NCBI RefSeq assembly: GCF_001687665.2
Contig: NZ_CP016543.2
Location: 682,001-746,000, forward strand
DNA from: Planococcus donghaensis
GTDB lineage: Bacteria; Bacillota; Bacilli; Bacillales_A; Planococcaceae
Direction of reading: 5' to 3'
Length of the DNA stretch: 64,000 nucleotides
Shown: piece by piece, positions 25,690 to 34,193 of the stretch
How positions within the stretch are numbered: the stretch's first letter is position 1
Layout of the letters: the number at the start of each line of letters is the position of its first letter
Position numbers and translations under genes: made by a program
The notes under the pieces: model-generated
What the model was told of the DNA's origin: nothing
The model's database searches: none
The model's input: the letters and a program-made list of their open reading frames with translations, nothing else

Positions 25690-26325
25690 CTACCTCAACG
25701 GCACTAAATTGTTTTGCACGGCAAAAATAATCGCTTGCGAGCGGCTTTTTACATCAAATTTTTTGAATATGTTGCTGACATGAATTTTGACAGTTTTATC
25801 GCTAATATACAGCCGTGTCGCAATATCTTTATTTGATAGTCCTTCAACTAAAACGAGTAATACTTCCATTTCCCGTGGAGTTAAAGTTTTGTCTTCTTGG
25901 TTATTTTCTTGCTTGTGCATCGATAGTAATTTTTTCGTCATGCCTGGTGGAATCACCGACTCGCCACTTGCGACTGCGCGAATAGCATCAATCACATCTT
26001 TAGAAGGAGAATCTTTTAGCAAGTAACCGTCAGCACCTTCTCGAATGGCTGCCATGAAATATTCATCGTTATTATACATCGTCAAGACGATTACTTTAAT
26101 CGAAGGATAATTGCTTTTTACCCAACGAGTCAGTTCAATGCCGTTCATTTGTGGCATGTTAATATCCATCATAATAATATCTGGCGAAACGTTTGGCAGC
26201 ATGTCGATCAATTGCGTACTTCCTGTGGCTTCACCAACTACTTCCATGTCTTCTTCTTGCGCGATTAATGTTTTTAAACCATCTCGTAAAATGGCGTGAT
26301 CATCTACCAACAACACTTGAATCAT
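25690..26325 (-). CDS. NarL/FixJ-family response regulator (LuxR HTH)
   Basis: A 211-residue regulator. The receiver domain (1-~120) has Asp8/Asp9 and the phospho-acceptor Asp54 (IIMMDINMPQMNG). A C-terminal LuxR helix-turn-helix follows (~145-205; LTPREMEVLLVLVEGLSNKD, then ISDKTVKIHVSNIFKKF). It starts 5 bases after the kinase stop, so it is in the same operon. It lies beside the S8 proteases, so it is a candidate regulator of them, by analogy with DegU control of exoproteases in Bacillus; no target site was identified. Confidence 0.95.
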   Translation of the reverse strand: MIQVLLVDDHAILRDGLKTLIAQEEDMEVVGEATGSTQLIDMLPNVSPDIIMMDINMPQMNGIELTRWVKSNYPSIKVIVLTMYNNDEYFMAAIREGADGYLLKDSPSKDVIDAIRAVASGESVIPPGMTKKLLSMHKQENNQEDKTLTPREMEVLLVLVEGLSNKDIATRLYISDKTVKIHVSNIFKKFDVKSRSQAIIFAVQNNLVPLR

Positions 26326-26330
26326 CCTGT

Positions 26331-28157
26331 TTATCCCCCTTCAAAACCCATCTTTGGTATTCGTACGATAATTTCGGTTCCTTTTGTTTCACTGCTTTCA
26401 ATTTGAAGTGTTGCACCAACTTTGGCAGCGTCTTCGTTCATTTGCAAAATTCCGTAATGGGGTTCTTTCATGGCCATTGTCATTGCTTCATACAATGAAA
26501 ATCCAACACCATCATCTTTAATCTTTAGAAAAATTTGTTCTTTTTGATAGCTCAATAAAATATTCAATGAGCTTGCTTGAGCGTGTTTTATACAGTTTTG
26601 TATGCTTTCTTGTGTGATCGAGTAAATGACTTTTTCCGTCAATAAACTCAAGCGTGTTTGAATGCCACGTTGATCAAAGGAAATATCGAGTCCGTTATTG
26701 TGGCTCTTTTTAATCTCGGCGATCTTTTTTTGAATGGCCAAATCCAAACTAAGATTTTCCGTTGGATGCGGACGCAGTGCATAAATCGAATCACGGATTT
26801 CTTTCAATCCTTCGCGTAATGTGTTGTTGCTGTCGTTGATCATTTGCTCGGCTTCTTGTGGGTGAGAAGGGATTTTACGAGCTGCGCTATCGAATTTCAT
26901 AACGGCACCCGCTAATGTTTGTGCAATGCCATCATGAATATCATGGGCAATACGATTGCGCTCTTCGAGTAAAATACGCTGTTCTTTTTCACTGAACAAC
27001 AACTGGGTTTTTAAGAAAATCGCTAATTGGTTTGAGATGGTGGAAATCGAGTGAACGTCTTCGACCACAAAACTATTGGTGCGAATCTTCGTTAAAATAA
27101 GACAGCCGATCAATTCGTTATCTAATATTAACGGAGCATACACCGCGACTTGCATGTTTTTATCAAAGCAGCGAGAGAGTGGTGCCTGGTCTAGGTCTTG
27201 TTTATTAAAAACTTGTGTAGACCGGATTTGTTCCAACTTTGAAAAGTCCTCGCTTTGGAGTGTGTCGTTTAAATCTTCCCGGCTGCCTTCTGAGAAGGTC
27301 AAATGCCATTGGTCTTGATCATCTTTTGTGAACAAGAAACTTTCTTCGTAAAAAACAACATCACTCAACAAAAGTTTAATGTCTTTATCCCATTCTTTTG
27401 TGGGAATGGATTTGTTTAGTTCGGATGAAAAATGAAACAACGCTTTTAATCGTTGCTTATCGGCACGCAACCTCAAAATGGTTGAGCTGATAATTGCTAA
27501 AAAGATTAACGGAGACAAGAAGAAGAAATAAGAGAAAATATCCACTTCGCCGCGGTTTTGACTTCCTAAGTAATAAAGGAGAAAACCATAGACTAAGGAA
27601 ATGCCAAAACTAAAAAGTTCGCCTCTGCCTTTTTCAGCCCAAATGGCAACGGTGTATTTTTCAGGACGAAGAAACAAAACGATGTCGATAATAAAGTTGT
27701 TAATAATATAGAAAAGAGCAATAAAGACAAACAACGAAATGTAGTTCATCGATATATCGGGTCCACTAAACAAAGGCATGAACATACTTTGAAACCAATG
27801 AGCACCCATAAAACTAAGAATCAATTGAGCAGGGTTGAAAAAAATGATACGCAGCGGCCTGCGATAAATCCAAGTGGTTAGAAGAACTCCTAAAAAATAA
27901 AGAACAATCGTCATTTCGATGCCGTATATAAGGTAGGTTAAAAAGACGATTGGAAAAGTCAGCGAAGAATTTCCTTTTCTAAAAGGCATTGGATAATGTT
28001 CGCAAATAAAGATAAAACTAAGAAGCATTAATAATTCAAACGGTTTTTCGATAGCTGGTAAATGAAATAGTGCGTATACCACAAGAGACCAGCCCATTAA
28101 TGAAATGATCATCATAAAGAGTTGCGCACTATGATGCCTAGCAGTTACCTTTTTCAA
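26331..28157 (-). CDS. NarX/DegS-type sensor histidine kinase with polytopic N-terminus and GAF-like domain
   Basis: A 608-residue kinase. Residues ~10-225 contain about seven to eight membrane helices, a sensor of unknown specificity. Residues ~240-385 look like a GAF domain (VFYEESFLFTKDDQDQWHLT; SISTISNQLAIFLKTQ). A HisKA_3 domain follows with His405 in EERNRIAHDIHDGIAQTLAG, and the C-terminal HATPase has ESIQNCIKHAQASS, IKDDGVGFS and a GILQMNEDAAKVGA segment. First gene of the operon, with the regulator 5 bases downstream. The ligand is unknown. Confidence 0.92.
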   Translation of the reverse strand: MKKVTARHHSAQLFMMIISLMGWSLVVYALFHLPAIEKPFELLMLLSFIFICEHYPMPFRKGNSSLTFPIVFLTYLIYGIEMTIVLYFLGVLLTTWIYRRPLRIIFFNPAQLILSFMGAHWFQSMFMPLFSGPDISMNYISLFVFIALFYIINNFIIDIVLFLRPEKYTVAIWAEKGRGELFSFGISLVYGFLLYYLGSQNRGEVDIFSYFFFLSPLIFLAIISSTILRLRADKQRLKALFHFSSELNKSIPTKEWDKDIKLLLSDVVFYEESFLFTKDDQDQWHLTFSEGSREDLNDTLQSEDFSKLEQIRSTQVFNKQDLDQAPLSRCFDKNMQVAVYAPLILDNELIGCLILTKIRTNSFVVEDVHSISTISNQLAIFLKTQLLFSEKEQRILLEERNRIAHDIHDGIAQTLAGAVMKFDSAARKIPSHPQEAEQMINDSNNTLREGLKEIRDSIYALRPHPTENLSLDLAIQKKIAEIKKSHNNGLDISFDQRGIQTRLSLLTEKVIYSITQESIQNCIKHAQASSLNILLSYQKEQIFLKIKDDGVGFSLYEAMTMAMKEPHYGILQMNEDAAKVGATLQIESSETKGTEIIVRIPKMGFEGG

Positions 28158-28355
28158 TCAGAACTCACCAGCCTTTTAGTATTTTTTTATTATTCTAACA
28201 TTATAGAGGCCAAGAGTGAAAGCTAGTAAAATAATCTTAATTTATCAGAAAAGTCAGTTTATTAAAAGTTGGAACATGTTATATTAGAAAGAGAGCAATA
28301 CTCGTTTAAATTATCGCCCGTCAACAAGTGATTTTATATGAAAGGAGGACGCGAG

Positions 28356-28802
28356 ATGTGGAATTTAAAAAAGTCTATTTATATTGACCGGGGGATAGGG
28401 GAAGTTTATCAATTCGCAACAAATCCGAATTATTGGTATCAATGGTATGCAGGGGTATCTGAAGCAGAAAACCTTCTCGGGTCAGGCGCAAAAGGAACGA
28501 GTATGGATTTAAAGTATTTCTTTTTCGGAAGAGGGTTGGAAGTGCATGTGTTGGTTGAGGAAAATGCAGCTGTAGGAGATAGTTATGTTTGGCGTTGCCT
28601 GGTGACTGGAGCGCTGGATGCAAGACAAACATGGCGTTATTATCCAAAAAATGGAGGCACGGAGCTCCATTTTGAAATGGATTATAACTTAAACGGCAAC
28701 ATCATCGGAAAATTAGTCAATACACTTTATATTAAAAAGTTGATGGCTAATTCTATAGAGCAAACATTGCGGAATTTAAAAGACATAAGTGAAAGCGAAT
28801 AG
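28356..28802 (+). CDS. SRPBCC (START/Bet v1-fold) family protein
   Basis: A 148-residue single-domain protein of the polyketide-cyclase/START-like fold: MWNLKKSIYIDRGIGEVYQF, then NPNYWYQWYAGVSEAENL, then a C-terminal helix (IKKLMANSIEQTLRNLKDI). Members bind hydrophobic ligands. ATG 28356 is preferred because AAAGGAGG lies 7 bases upstream; ATG 28338 precedes that site. Ligand unknown. A bidirectional terminator separates it from the convergent UspA gene. Confidence 0.85.
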   Translation: MWNLKKSIYIDRGIGEVYQFATNPNYWYQWYAGVSEAENLLGSGAKGTSMDLKYFFFGRGLEVHVLVEENAAVGDSYVWRCLVTGALDARQTWRYYPKNGGTELHFEMDYNLNGNIIGKLVNTLYIKKLMANSIEQTLRNLKDISESE

Positions 28803-28852
28803 CGTGGATAAATCCACTAATCTTTAACGTCTTGCAAGTTAAGAAGAAAAAT

Positions 28853-28898
28853 TAAAACGGTCAGTCTGCTTGCTATACAAGTCGACTGGCCGTTTTTA
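28853..28898. terminator. Bidirectional terminator between SRPBCC and UspA genes
   Basis: AAAACGGTCAGTC/GACTGGCCGTTTTT stem (one G-T pair) with T runs on both strands. Confidence 0.88.
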
Positions 28899-28904
28899 AA
28901 TTCT

Positions 28905-29360
28905 TTACTCTTCTGTTTTTTGCTCTCTGCGAACAACTAAAACATCACATGGGCTACTGCTTACAATATGTTGAGATACACTGCCCAATATATAGTGTTC
29001 AATTGCATTTAACCCTTGGGCTCCACATACAATAAGGTCGATATCCAACCGTTTTGCATAGTCACGCGAAATCACCTTTTCGGGAGTACCAGGGACTACA
29101 TACACATGTACACTAGAAATTCCCGCTGCTAAAGCATCTTGTTTGTAGTTATTCAGTAGTTCTTTGCCGTGGTCAAAAATTCGGTCTTCAGGATCCGGTA
29201 CGCTCTTTGTCATAGCGGTATAGGAACGAGTATCCACTACATAGATTAAGTTTAGTGCGGCTTCGTTTCTTTTAGAAATTTCAATCGCCTTTTTAAATGC
29301 CCAATCTGCTTCCTTCGAGCCATCAATAGCCACCAAAATACGCTTGTATTTCATGGTCAT
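28905..29360 (-). CDS. Universal stress protein, UspA family (ATP-binding type)
   Basis: A 151-residue Usp-fold protein. The N-terminus reads YKRILVAIDGSKEADWAFKK, and the C-terminal half has the ATP-binding G-2x-G-9x-G-S pattern (GAQGLNAIEHYILGSVS), so it belongs to the nucleotide-binding MJ0577-like class rather than the E. coli UspA class. AGGAGG lies 8 bases before ATG 29360. It is probably a dimeric cytoplasmic stress protein. Monocistronic; the promoter lies in the long gap to the right. Confidence 0.93.
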   Translation of the reverse strand: MTMKYKRILVAIDGSKEADWAFKKAIEISKRNEAALNLIYVVDTRSYTAMTKSVPDPEDRIFDHGKELLNNYKQDALAAGISSVHVYVVPGTPEKVISRDYAKRLDIDLIVCGAQGLNAIEHYILGSVSQHIVSSSPCDVLVVRREQKTEE

Positions 29361-29546
29361 ACAAATTCCTCCTAAGGTTTTTTTTCGCGTCTTTACTATA
29401 GTTCTTCAAAATTCTTTAAAACCCTTTTTTAAATCTGAATATTCTAATAATTTATTTGTCATTTGGAAAACCAAATTAGTGAGGGAAGTAGAATGTTTCC
29501 TAGTCATTTCGAGTAAGAATCTGTTTTTCAATCTCCCGAAAGACTT

Positions 29547-29606
29547 ACACTAAATTAGTGTTTTCTCACGAATTAACAAGTCACGTGAGAACTTGTCAAT
29601 TTTTTA
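29547..29606 (+). other. Cluster of overlapping hairpins with terminator-like end
   Basis: Three inverted repeats overlap: ACACTAA-a-TTAGTGT (29547-29561), TTCTCACG with CGTGAGAA (29563-29570/29584-29591), and ACAAGT with ACTTGT (29576-29581/29591-29596) followed by CAATTTTTTA. The second and third compete for the same bases. Confidence 0.45.
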
Positions 29607-29634
29607 TTAACTTTTAAAGGGGTTATGCCGATAT
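29607..29634 (+). promoter_or_regulatory. Possible sigma-D (flagellar) type promoter
   Basis: TTAA, then 16 bases, then GCCGATAT, against the Bacillus sigma-D consensus TAAA-N15-GCCGATAA. One mismatch in each element. It lies ~198 bases upstream of the GGDEF-EAL start. Confidence 0.4.
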
Positions 29635-29831
29635 TAATGTTAAAATAGCTCTATGAAAAACAATATACATGAATAACCAGTTATCCATTTCTTTTATAGC
29701 AGAAAATAGGGTGCCAATAATAAAATTATAGAAATCAATATACCTAATTGTTTTGTTAGAGAATCGGTGATCAAATTTTCATCTTTTACTAAGCTAATAA
29801 ATCGATAGGTCAATGAATGGAGGCTTTGTTA

Positions 29832-32606
29832 ATGGAGATTGAACAAACCAGGTATTCCCGGTTGGCCCATATAACGAAATTGATCAACACGAACTTTGAA
29901 TTACGCCCATTGCTAGAACATGTTATCACTGCGATATCCGAAGAAGTCGTACGATGCGATTCTGTCGGAATTTACTTGCCACAAGAAGATGGGAATTTCC
30001 GTGGATATGTGGGGAAACCAGCCGTTATTAATGGCATGACACTCGATATGCATGTGGTGGATACAGAGTACGATTTATTAGCAAAAGAAGTTATCGAAAC
30101 TCAACAAACGATTTATATAGCAGACACGTCTAAAGACAATCGCCCCGATCCAAGAGCGGTGGCAGGGTTTGGCATCAAGTCGTTGTTAGCTCTTCCAATT
30201 TCATATGAAGGTGAATTGTTTGGTCTTGTTTTCTTATTTGATTACGGCATTCCAATGGACTTGACCGCAGAGGAAATTCAAACAGTAGAAGCATATGTCA
30301 ACATGGCAGGTGTAGCGATTCGGAATGTTAAAAACTTACAGCGTAAAGAAAGTATTCTCGCTGAAAAGCAATTATTGCTAGATTTGACGCGAGATTTGTC
30401 TATGACTTCATCTATGTCTGAATTAATGGACAAATGCTTCCATTATGTCGGTACCGTTCTGAAAAACGATAACATTGCTGTGCATTTATTAGATCCTATC
30501 GCAGGTGAGAAGATCAAACCGACCAATATGAGTGCGAAAAGTGAATGGTCTGAAGAAGAATGGTTAGAAAAGCACGAGGAGCTGCAGTTTGATCTGTCGA
30601 ATGATCGCGTATTCAGCGCGGTGGTCACTGCTAAAAAGCCCATTTGTATTCGAGATGTCACAAAAGACGACAGAGTCAATCAAGAGGTTTGTAAAGAATT
30701 TGGAATTACAGGCATGCTGATGCTTCCTTTTGTATCGATGGGGGAAGTATTAGGAGCGCTCGTTTTGGTCAGTTTTGAGGAAAACAATGAGGTCTTTTGT
30801 GAGTCGGATATTGAACTTGCACAATCCATCACAGAGGCTACTGCTTCGACTTTGTCTAACTTGCTGTATATGGAAAAGCAAGAAATGATTATCGAACGAA
30901 GAACGTCAGAAGTGGTTTTGAAAAACGATGAATTGAAAACAGTCGTAACAGAGTTAGAGAGTCTTAGCCGTGAAAAAGAGCTGATTTTAAATTCAGTAGA
31001 TGAGGGCATTTTTGGTTTTGATTTGAACAACAATATTACGTTTTGTAACCGAGCAGCTGAGTCGATATTGGGCTATAGAAATGGTGAATTGATCGGACAA
31101 TCTTACAAAAATCTCTTGCCTAAACAGCAAGACTTAATCATCACTTCTGTTTCATTAGAAGAAGATTTGAAGTTTCTTAAAAAAGACGGCAATGATTTTT
31201 CGGTTGAATACGTGGTTTCTTCTATAAAAGAAAACGAACAGGTTATTGGTGAAGTTGTCACATTCAGAGATATTACGAAGAGAAAGCAATTGGAAAAAGA
31301 AATTAGCCATTTAGCTTATTATGATCACTTAACAGATTTGCCAAACCGAATCTTATTAGAGGATTATTTAAAACTAAAAACAGAAAAAGCAAAAGCTTCA
31401 GGACAAAAAGTGGCGGTATTATACTTGGATCTGGACCGCTTTAAAATTATAAATGATAGTTTCGGCCATAGTTATGGAGATATGTTATTAAAGAATGTTG
31501 CAAATCGTATAAGACGGAGTGTACCGGCAGATGCATTTGTCTCGCGTCAAGGAGGCGATGAGTTTACAATCGTCTTGCCTGGCTATGACAACAACCAAGA
31601 AGTATTAAATCTTGTGGATAACTTAATCGCGTCATTTACAGAACCATTTTCCTTAAAAGGAAATGAAGTGTACATCAAAACAAGTATCGGAATTAGTGTG
31701 TTCCCAGAACACGGTAGTACTGCGGAAGTATTGATCAAAAATGCAGATGCCGCGATGTACAAATCAAAAGAAAAGTCCGGCACGCACCATCATTTCTTCA
31801 AAAGTGAAATGAGCGATTGGAGCATGGAAAGCATTTACTTGGAAAATGCTTTGTATAAAGCGTTGGAAAATGATGAATTGAGCCTTCACTATCAGCCGCA
31901 AATAGACAGTAAAACCAATCGCATACTTGGGGCAGAGGCGTTGCTTAGATGGAATCATCCAACTCGTGGCATGGTATCCCCAATTGAATTTATACCGGTT
32001 GCAGAAGAAACCGGATTGATCGTGCCAATTGGCAAGTGGGTGCTTTTAAACGCTTGCAAACAGTTAAAGAAATTGCACAATCAAGGAAATACGAATATGT
32101 CAGTTTCCGTGAATTTATCAGGGAGGCAGTTTGAAGAAGACGATTTGATCCCAATGATCGAATGTATTTTGATAGAAACAGGTGTCGCTCCAGCATCTTT
32201 GCATATTGAACTGACTGAAAATCAAATTTTCAAAAATACGCATGTTACGTTGGAAAAAATGAGAGAAATAAAAGCATTAGGTATTAAAATCGCATTAGAT
32301 GACTTTGGAACAGGGTATTCGTCATTAGGGTATTTGAAAAACTTCCCGATTGATACGTTAAAAATAGATCGATCATTTATGTTTGATATTTTAACGGATA
32401 ATGACAATGCCGCGATTACCAGTACAATCATTACGCTGGCTCAAAACCTTAACTTAAATGTTATAGCGGAAGGCGTAGAAACAGCAGAGCAATTAGCTTT
32501 TTTAATGGCTAAAAATTGCTTTAACATTCAAGGCTATTATTACAGTAAACCTCTACCTGCCGAAGCATTGGAGAATTATATCAATCAACTGGCACCAAAA
32601 GTATAA
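29832..32606 (+). CDS. GAF-GAF-PAS-GGDEF-EAL signalling protein (c-di-GMP metabolism)
   Basis: A 924-residue cytoplasmic protein with no membrane segment. Order: GAF1 (~20-165), GAF2 (~185-345), a short coiled coil (~345-380), PAS (~385-490), GGDEF (~495-660), EAL (~670-920). The GGDEF active site is intact (RQGGDEF, 574-578), and the EAL domain keeps Glu702-Ala-Leu, the DDFGTGYSSLGYL loop and the TLKIDRSF motif, so both synthesis and breakdown of c-di-GMP are possible. The inhibitory RxxD site before GGDEF is not conserved (it reads PADA). ATG 29832 follows GGAGG by 8 bases; ATG 29817 overlaps that site. Inputs of the GAF/PAS domains are unknown. Confidence 0.95.
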   Translation: MEIEQTRYSRLAHITKLINTNFELRPLLEHVITAISEEVVRCDSVGIYLPQEDGNFRGYVGKPAVINGMTLDMHVVDTEYDLLAKEVIETQQTIYIADTSKDNRPDPRAVAGFGIKSLLALPISYEGELFGLVFLFDYGIPMDLTAEEIQTVEAYVNMAGVAIRNVKNLQRKESILAEKQLLLDLTRDLSMTSSMSELMDKCFHYVGTVLKNDNIAVHLLDPIAGEKIKPTNMSAKSEWSEEEWLEKHEELQFDLSNDRVFSAVVTAKKPICIRDVTKDDRVNQEVCKEFGITGMLMLPFVSMGEVLGALVLVSFEENNEVFCESDIELAQSITEATASTLSNLLYMEKQEMIIERRTSEVVLKNDELKTVVTELESLSREKELILNSVDEGIFGFDLNNNITFCNRAAESILGYRNGELIGQSYKNLLPKQQDLIITSVSLEEDLKFLKKDGNDFSVEYVVSSIKENEQVIGEVVTFRDITKRKQLEKEISHLAYYDHLTDLPNRILLEDYLKLKTEKAKASGQKVAVLYLDLDRFKIINDSFGHSYGDMLLKNVANRIRRSVPADAFVSRQGGDEFTIVLPGYDNNQEVLNLVDNLIASFTEPFSLKGNEVYIKTSIGISVFPEHGSTAEVLIKNADAAMYKSKEKSGTHHHFFKSEMSDWSMESIYLENALYKALENDELSLHYQPQIDSKTNRILGAEALLRWNHPTRGMVSPIEFIPVAEETGLIVPIGKWVLLNACKQLKKLHNQGNTNMSVSVNLSGRQFEEDDLIPMIECILIETGVAPASLHIELTENQIFKNTHVTLEKMREIKALGIKIALDDFGTGYSSLGYLKNFPIDTLKIDRSFMFDILTDNDNAAITSTIITLAQNLNLNVIAEGVETAEQLAFLMAKNCFNIQGYYYSKPLPAEALENYINQLAPKV

Positions 32607-32622
32607 ACTGCTTATCAATTAG

Positions 32623-32660
32623 CAACCGCGATTTGGATAAAACCAAATTGCGGTTTTCTT
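32623..32660 (+). terminator. Intrinsic terminator after the GGDEF-EAL gene
   Basis: AACCGCGATTTGG/CCAAATTGCGGTTTT stem with a T-rich tail. It resembles the terminator after the next gene. Confidence 0.88.
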
Positions 32661-32753
32661 TTACCCTCACCGAGTCAAACCACACCCATTCAACGTGAAA
32701 TGGGTGTACATTTGACGTAACAAACTATATCGGAATTGGGGAGGGTGAAAGAA

Positions 32754-33008
32754 ATGATGGGGCCAGGTTGGGGAATCGGCTGGGGCACAGGAATGGGAGG
32801 AGGACTTTTGGTGATGATTCTATTACTCGTAGTCATCGGCTTTGCCATTTACTTTTTTATGAAAAACAGCAACAACCCGAACAATAATTTACCGAGTTCA
32901 AGAAAAGATTCGACTGCAGATGCGATGGAAATAGCTAAAGCGAGATTAGCGAAAGGGGAAATTACCGCTGAAGAGTTTGAAGAAATCAAGAAAAAACTTT
33001 TAGGGTAA
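32754..33008 (+). CDS. Small membrane protein with C-terminal SHOCT domain
   Basis: An 84-residue protein. A Gly/Trp/Met-rich N-terminus (MMGPGWGIGWGTGMGG), one membrane helix (LLVMILLLVVIGFAIYFFM), a polar Asn/Ser linker, and a C-terminal SHOCT motif (AKARLAKGEITAEEFEEIKK). SHOCT modules are short helical oligomerisation elements found at protein ends. ATG 32754 is preceded by GGGGAGG at 9 bases; the TTG frame extension upstream lacks a site. It stands alone between two terminators. Function unknown. Confidence 0.85.
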   Translation: MMGPGWGIGWGTGMGGGLLVMILLLVVIGFAIYFFMKNSNNPNNNLPSSRKDSTADAMEIAKARLAKGEITAEEFEEIKKKLLG

Positions 33009-33010
33009 AC

Positions 33011-33055
33011 GAAAACTGCGATCTGGATAAGTAAATCCAAATCGCAGTTTTTTAT
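33011..33055. terminator. Bidirectional terminator between SHOCT and RsbR-like genes
   Basis: AAAACTGCGATCTGGAT/ATCCAAATCGCAGTTTT stem with T runs on both strands. Confidence 0.9.
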
Positions 33056-33059
33056 AATG

Positions 33060-33884
33060 CTATATCACCAAATATTCTTTAAGTGCTTGTTGCAATGTAC
33101 CAAGTGTTTTCGTCTTCGGATCAAACAATAACCCAAGTGAGACCATTTTCCGAACGACTTCTGCACGCAGTCCAGTAATAATCGATTGACAACCCATCAT
33201 GGCAGAACCGTCGATAATTTTCATGATGTGATGAATGACTTCTGGTTCCATGTCAACGATTCCAGACAAGTCTAGAATCAAGGTTTGAATACGGGATACA
33301 CTCACTTCAGTTAATACTTTTTCTTCGATAATTTCTGCTCGGAAAGAATCGACAGCACCGATTAATGGCAAAATAGACACCGATGTACTAATAGGGATTA
33401 TTGGCACAGACAAGTTTTCAACCAGTTGTCGATGTGCTAATATCAATGAATCTTTATATGTTGAATAGCTGATAAAGAACGTATTCAAGAAAGTATCAAC
33501 TTGTGTATTAATATCTTTTTCCATAGCAAAAAAGTCGAATGCAACTTCATTCGGGGTAGCTCGATCGTACTGTTGAAGAAAGGTCCAAAGGGTGCGACGA
33601 ATCGCTTGAATCCATTCTAATTTGAATGACAGTTCGATTGAATGCGTCGCCCATGCAATGCCTTCTTGTTTCGCAAATAATTTAAGGTCTTCTTCTCGTC
33701 TATCGATAATATACCCGACGACCTTATGCGCATTGGTTACAAGATCAATATTGCCAATCCTTAAAATTTCATTGATTTTGTCTTTTACAGTAACGGCTTC
33801 CTCTAATAATTTTTCCTCAAAAGCTTCTTGATGTTGCTGGAAGTACGTTTTAATCTCTACTGAACTTTGCAATGCCTCAGTCAT
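33060..33884 (-). CDS. RsbR-type STAS domain protein (stressosome component paralogue)
   Basis: A 274-residue protein: an N-terminal non-haem-globin-like RsbR domain (residues ~20-150, all helical) and a C-terminal STAS domain (~160-270; VPIIPISTSVSILPLIGAVD, TLILDLSGIVDMEP, SIITGLRAEVVRKMVSLGLL). RsbR proteins form stressosomes with RsbS and control RsbT and sigma-B. In classical RsbR proteins the phospho-acceptor Thr sits in DLSGV..VDT; here the segment reads DLSGIVDMEP, with Pro at the Thr position, so that phosphorylation site seems lost (alignment by eye). No rsbS or rsbT is nearby. AGGAGAA precedes ATG 33884. Confidence 0.88.
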   Translation of the reverse strand: MTEALQSSVEIKTYFQQHQEAFEEKLLEEAVTVKDKINEILRIGNIDLVTNAHKVVGYIIDRREEDLKLFAKQEGIAWATHSIELSFKLEWIQAIRRTLWTFLQQYDRATPNEVAFDFFAMEKDINTQVDTFLNTFFISYSTYKDSLILAHRQLVENLSVPIIPISTSVSILPLIGAVDSFRAEIIEEKVLTEVSVSRIQTLILDLSGIVDMEPEVIHHIMKIIDGSAMMGCQSIITGLRAEVVRKMVSLGLLFDPKTKTLGTLQQALKEYLVI

Positions 33885-33990
33885 TAGCTTTTCTCCTTTA
33901 CCAATAAATCTCTTTAATCATGTAAACTTTTGTTTTAAGTACAGCATTAACGAAATTCCCTCAGCATAGTCCTATTAGGACGTGGAACAA

Positions 33991-34022
33991 TTTTAATTAT
34001 ACCCACAGGTGTATAATTAAAA
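33991..34022. repeat. AT-rich perfect inverted repeat
   Basis: Twelve-base arms (TTTTAATTATAC and its complement) around an 8-base centre, 107 bases upstream of the RsbR-like start. It has no terminator T run in the right place; a regulator site is possible. Confidence 0.6.
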
Positions 34023-34142
34023 ACATTTTTTAAAAGAAAAAGTTAAAGGTGGAAATGGATTCTCTAAGTAGAATGAATTATCCAGAAAACGCCTTTTAAA
34101 TAGCATTCTGAATGTACTATGCCCTTTAGATGAGGTGCATTT

Positions 34143-34186
34143 AAAAAGCAGTAAGACATCTCCAAAAGATGGTCTTACTGCTTTTA
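34143..34186 (-). terminator. Intrinsic terminator of the YerD-like operon
   Basis: A 14-bp stem (AAAGCAGTAAGACC region) with T residues on the minus strand, just after the YerD-like stop. Confidence 0.88.
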
Positions 34187-34193
34187 TTGGGGG

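Larger units (their letters stand above)
29361..29831. other. Long divergent intergenic region (UspA / GGDEF-EAL)
   Basis: A 471-bp AT-rich gap without a convincing gene. It contains overlapping hairpins at 29547-29606 and a sigma-D-like promoter at 29607-29634 (listed separately). No c-di-GMP riboswitch consensus was seen. Confidence 0.6.
33885..34193. other. Intergenic region upstream of the RsbR-like gene
   Basis: A 309-bp gap between two minus-strand genes. It holds the upstream promoter region of the RsbR-like gene, the AT-rich palindrome at 33991-34022 and a terminator at 34143-34186. Nothing else is convincing. Confidence 0.6.

Noticed and set aside
29600..29831. c-di-GMP riboswitch ahead of the GGDEF-EAL gene
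   Set aside because: I looked for the GEMM core but did not find it; only hairpins and a possible promoter are present.
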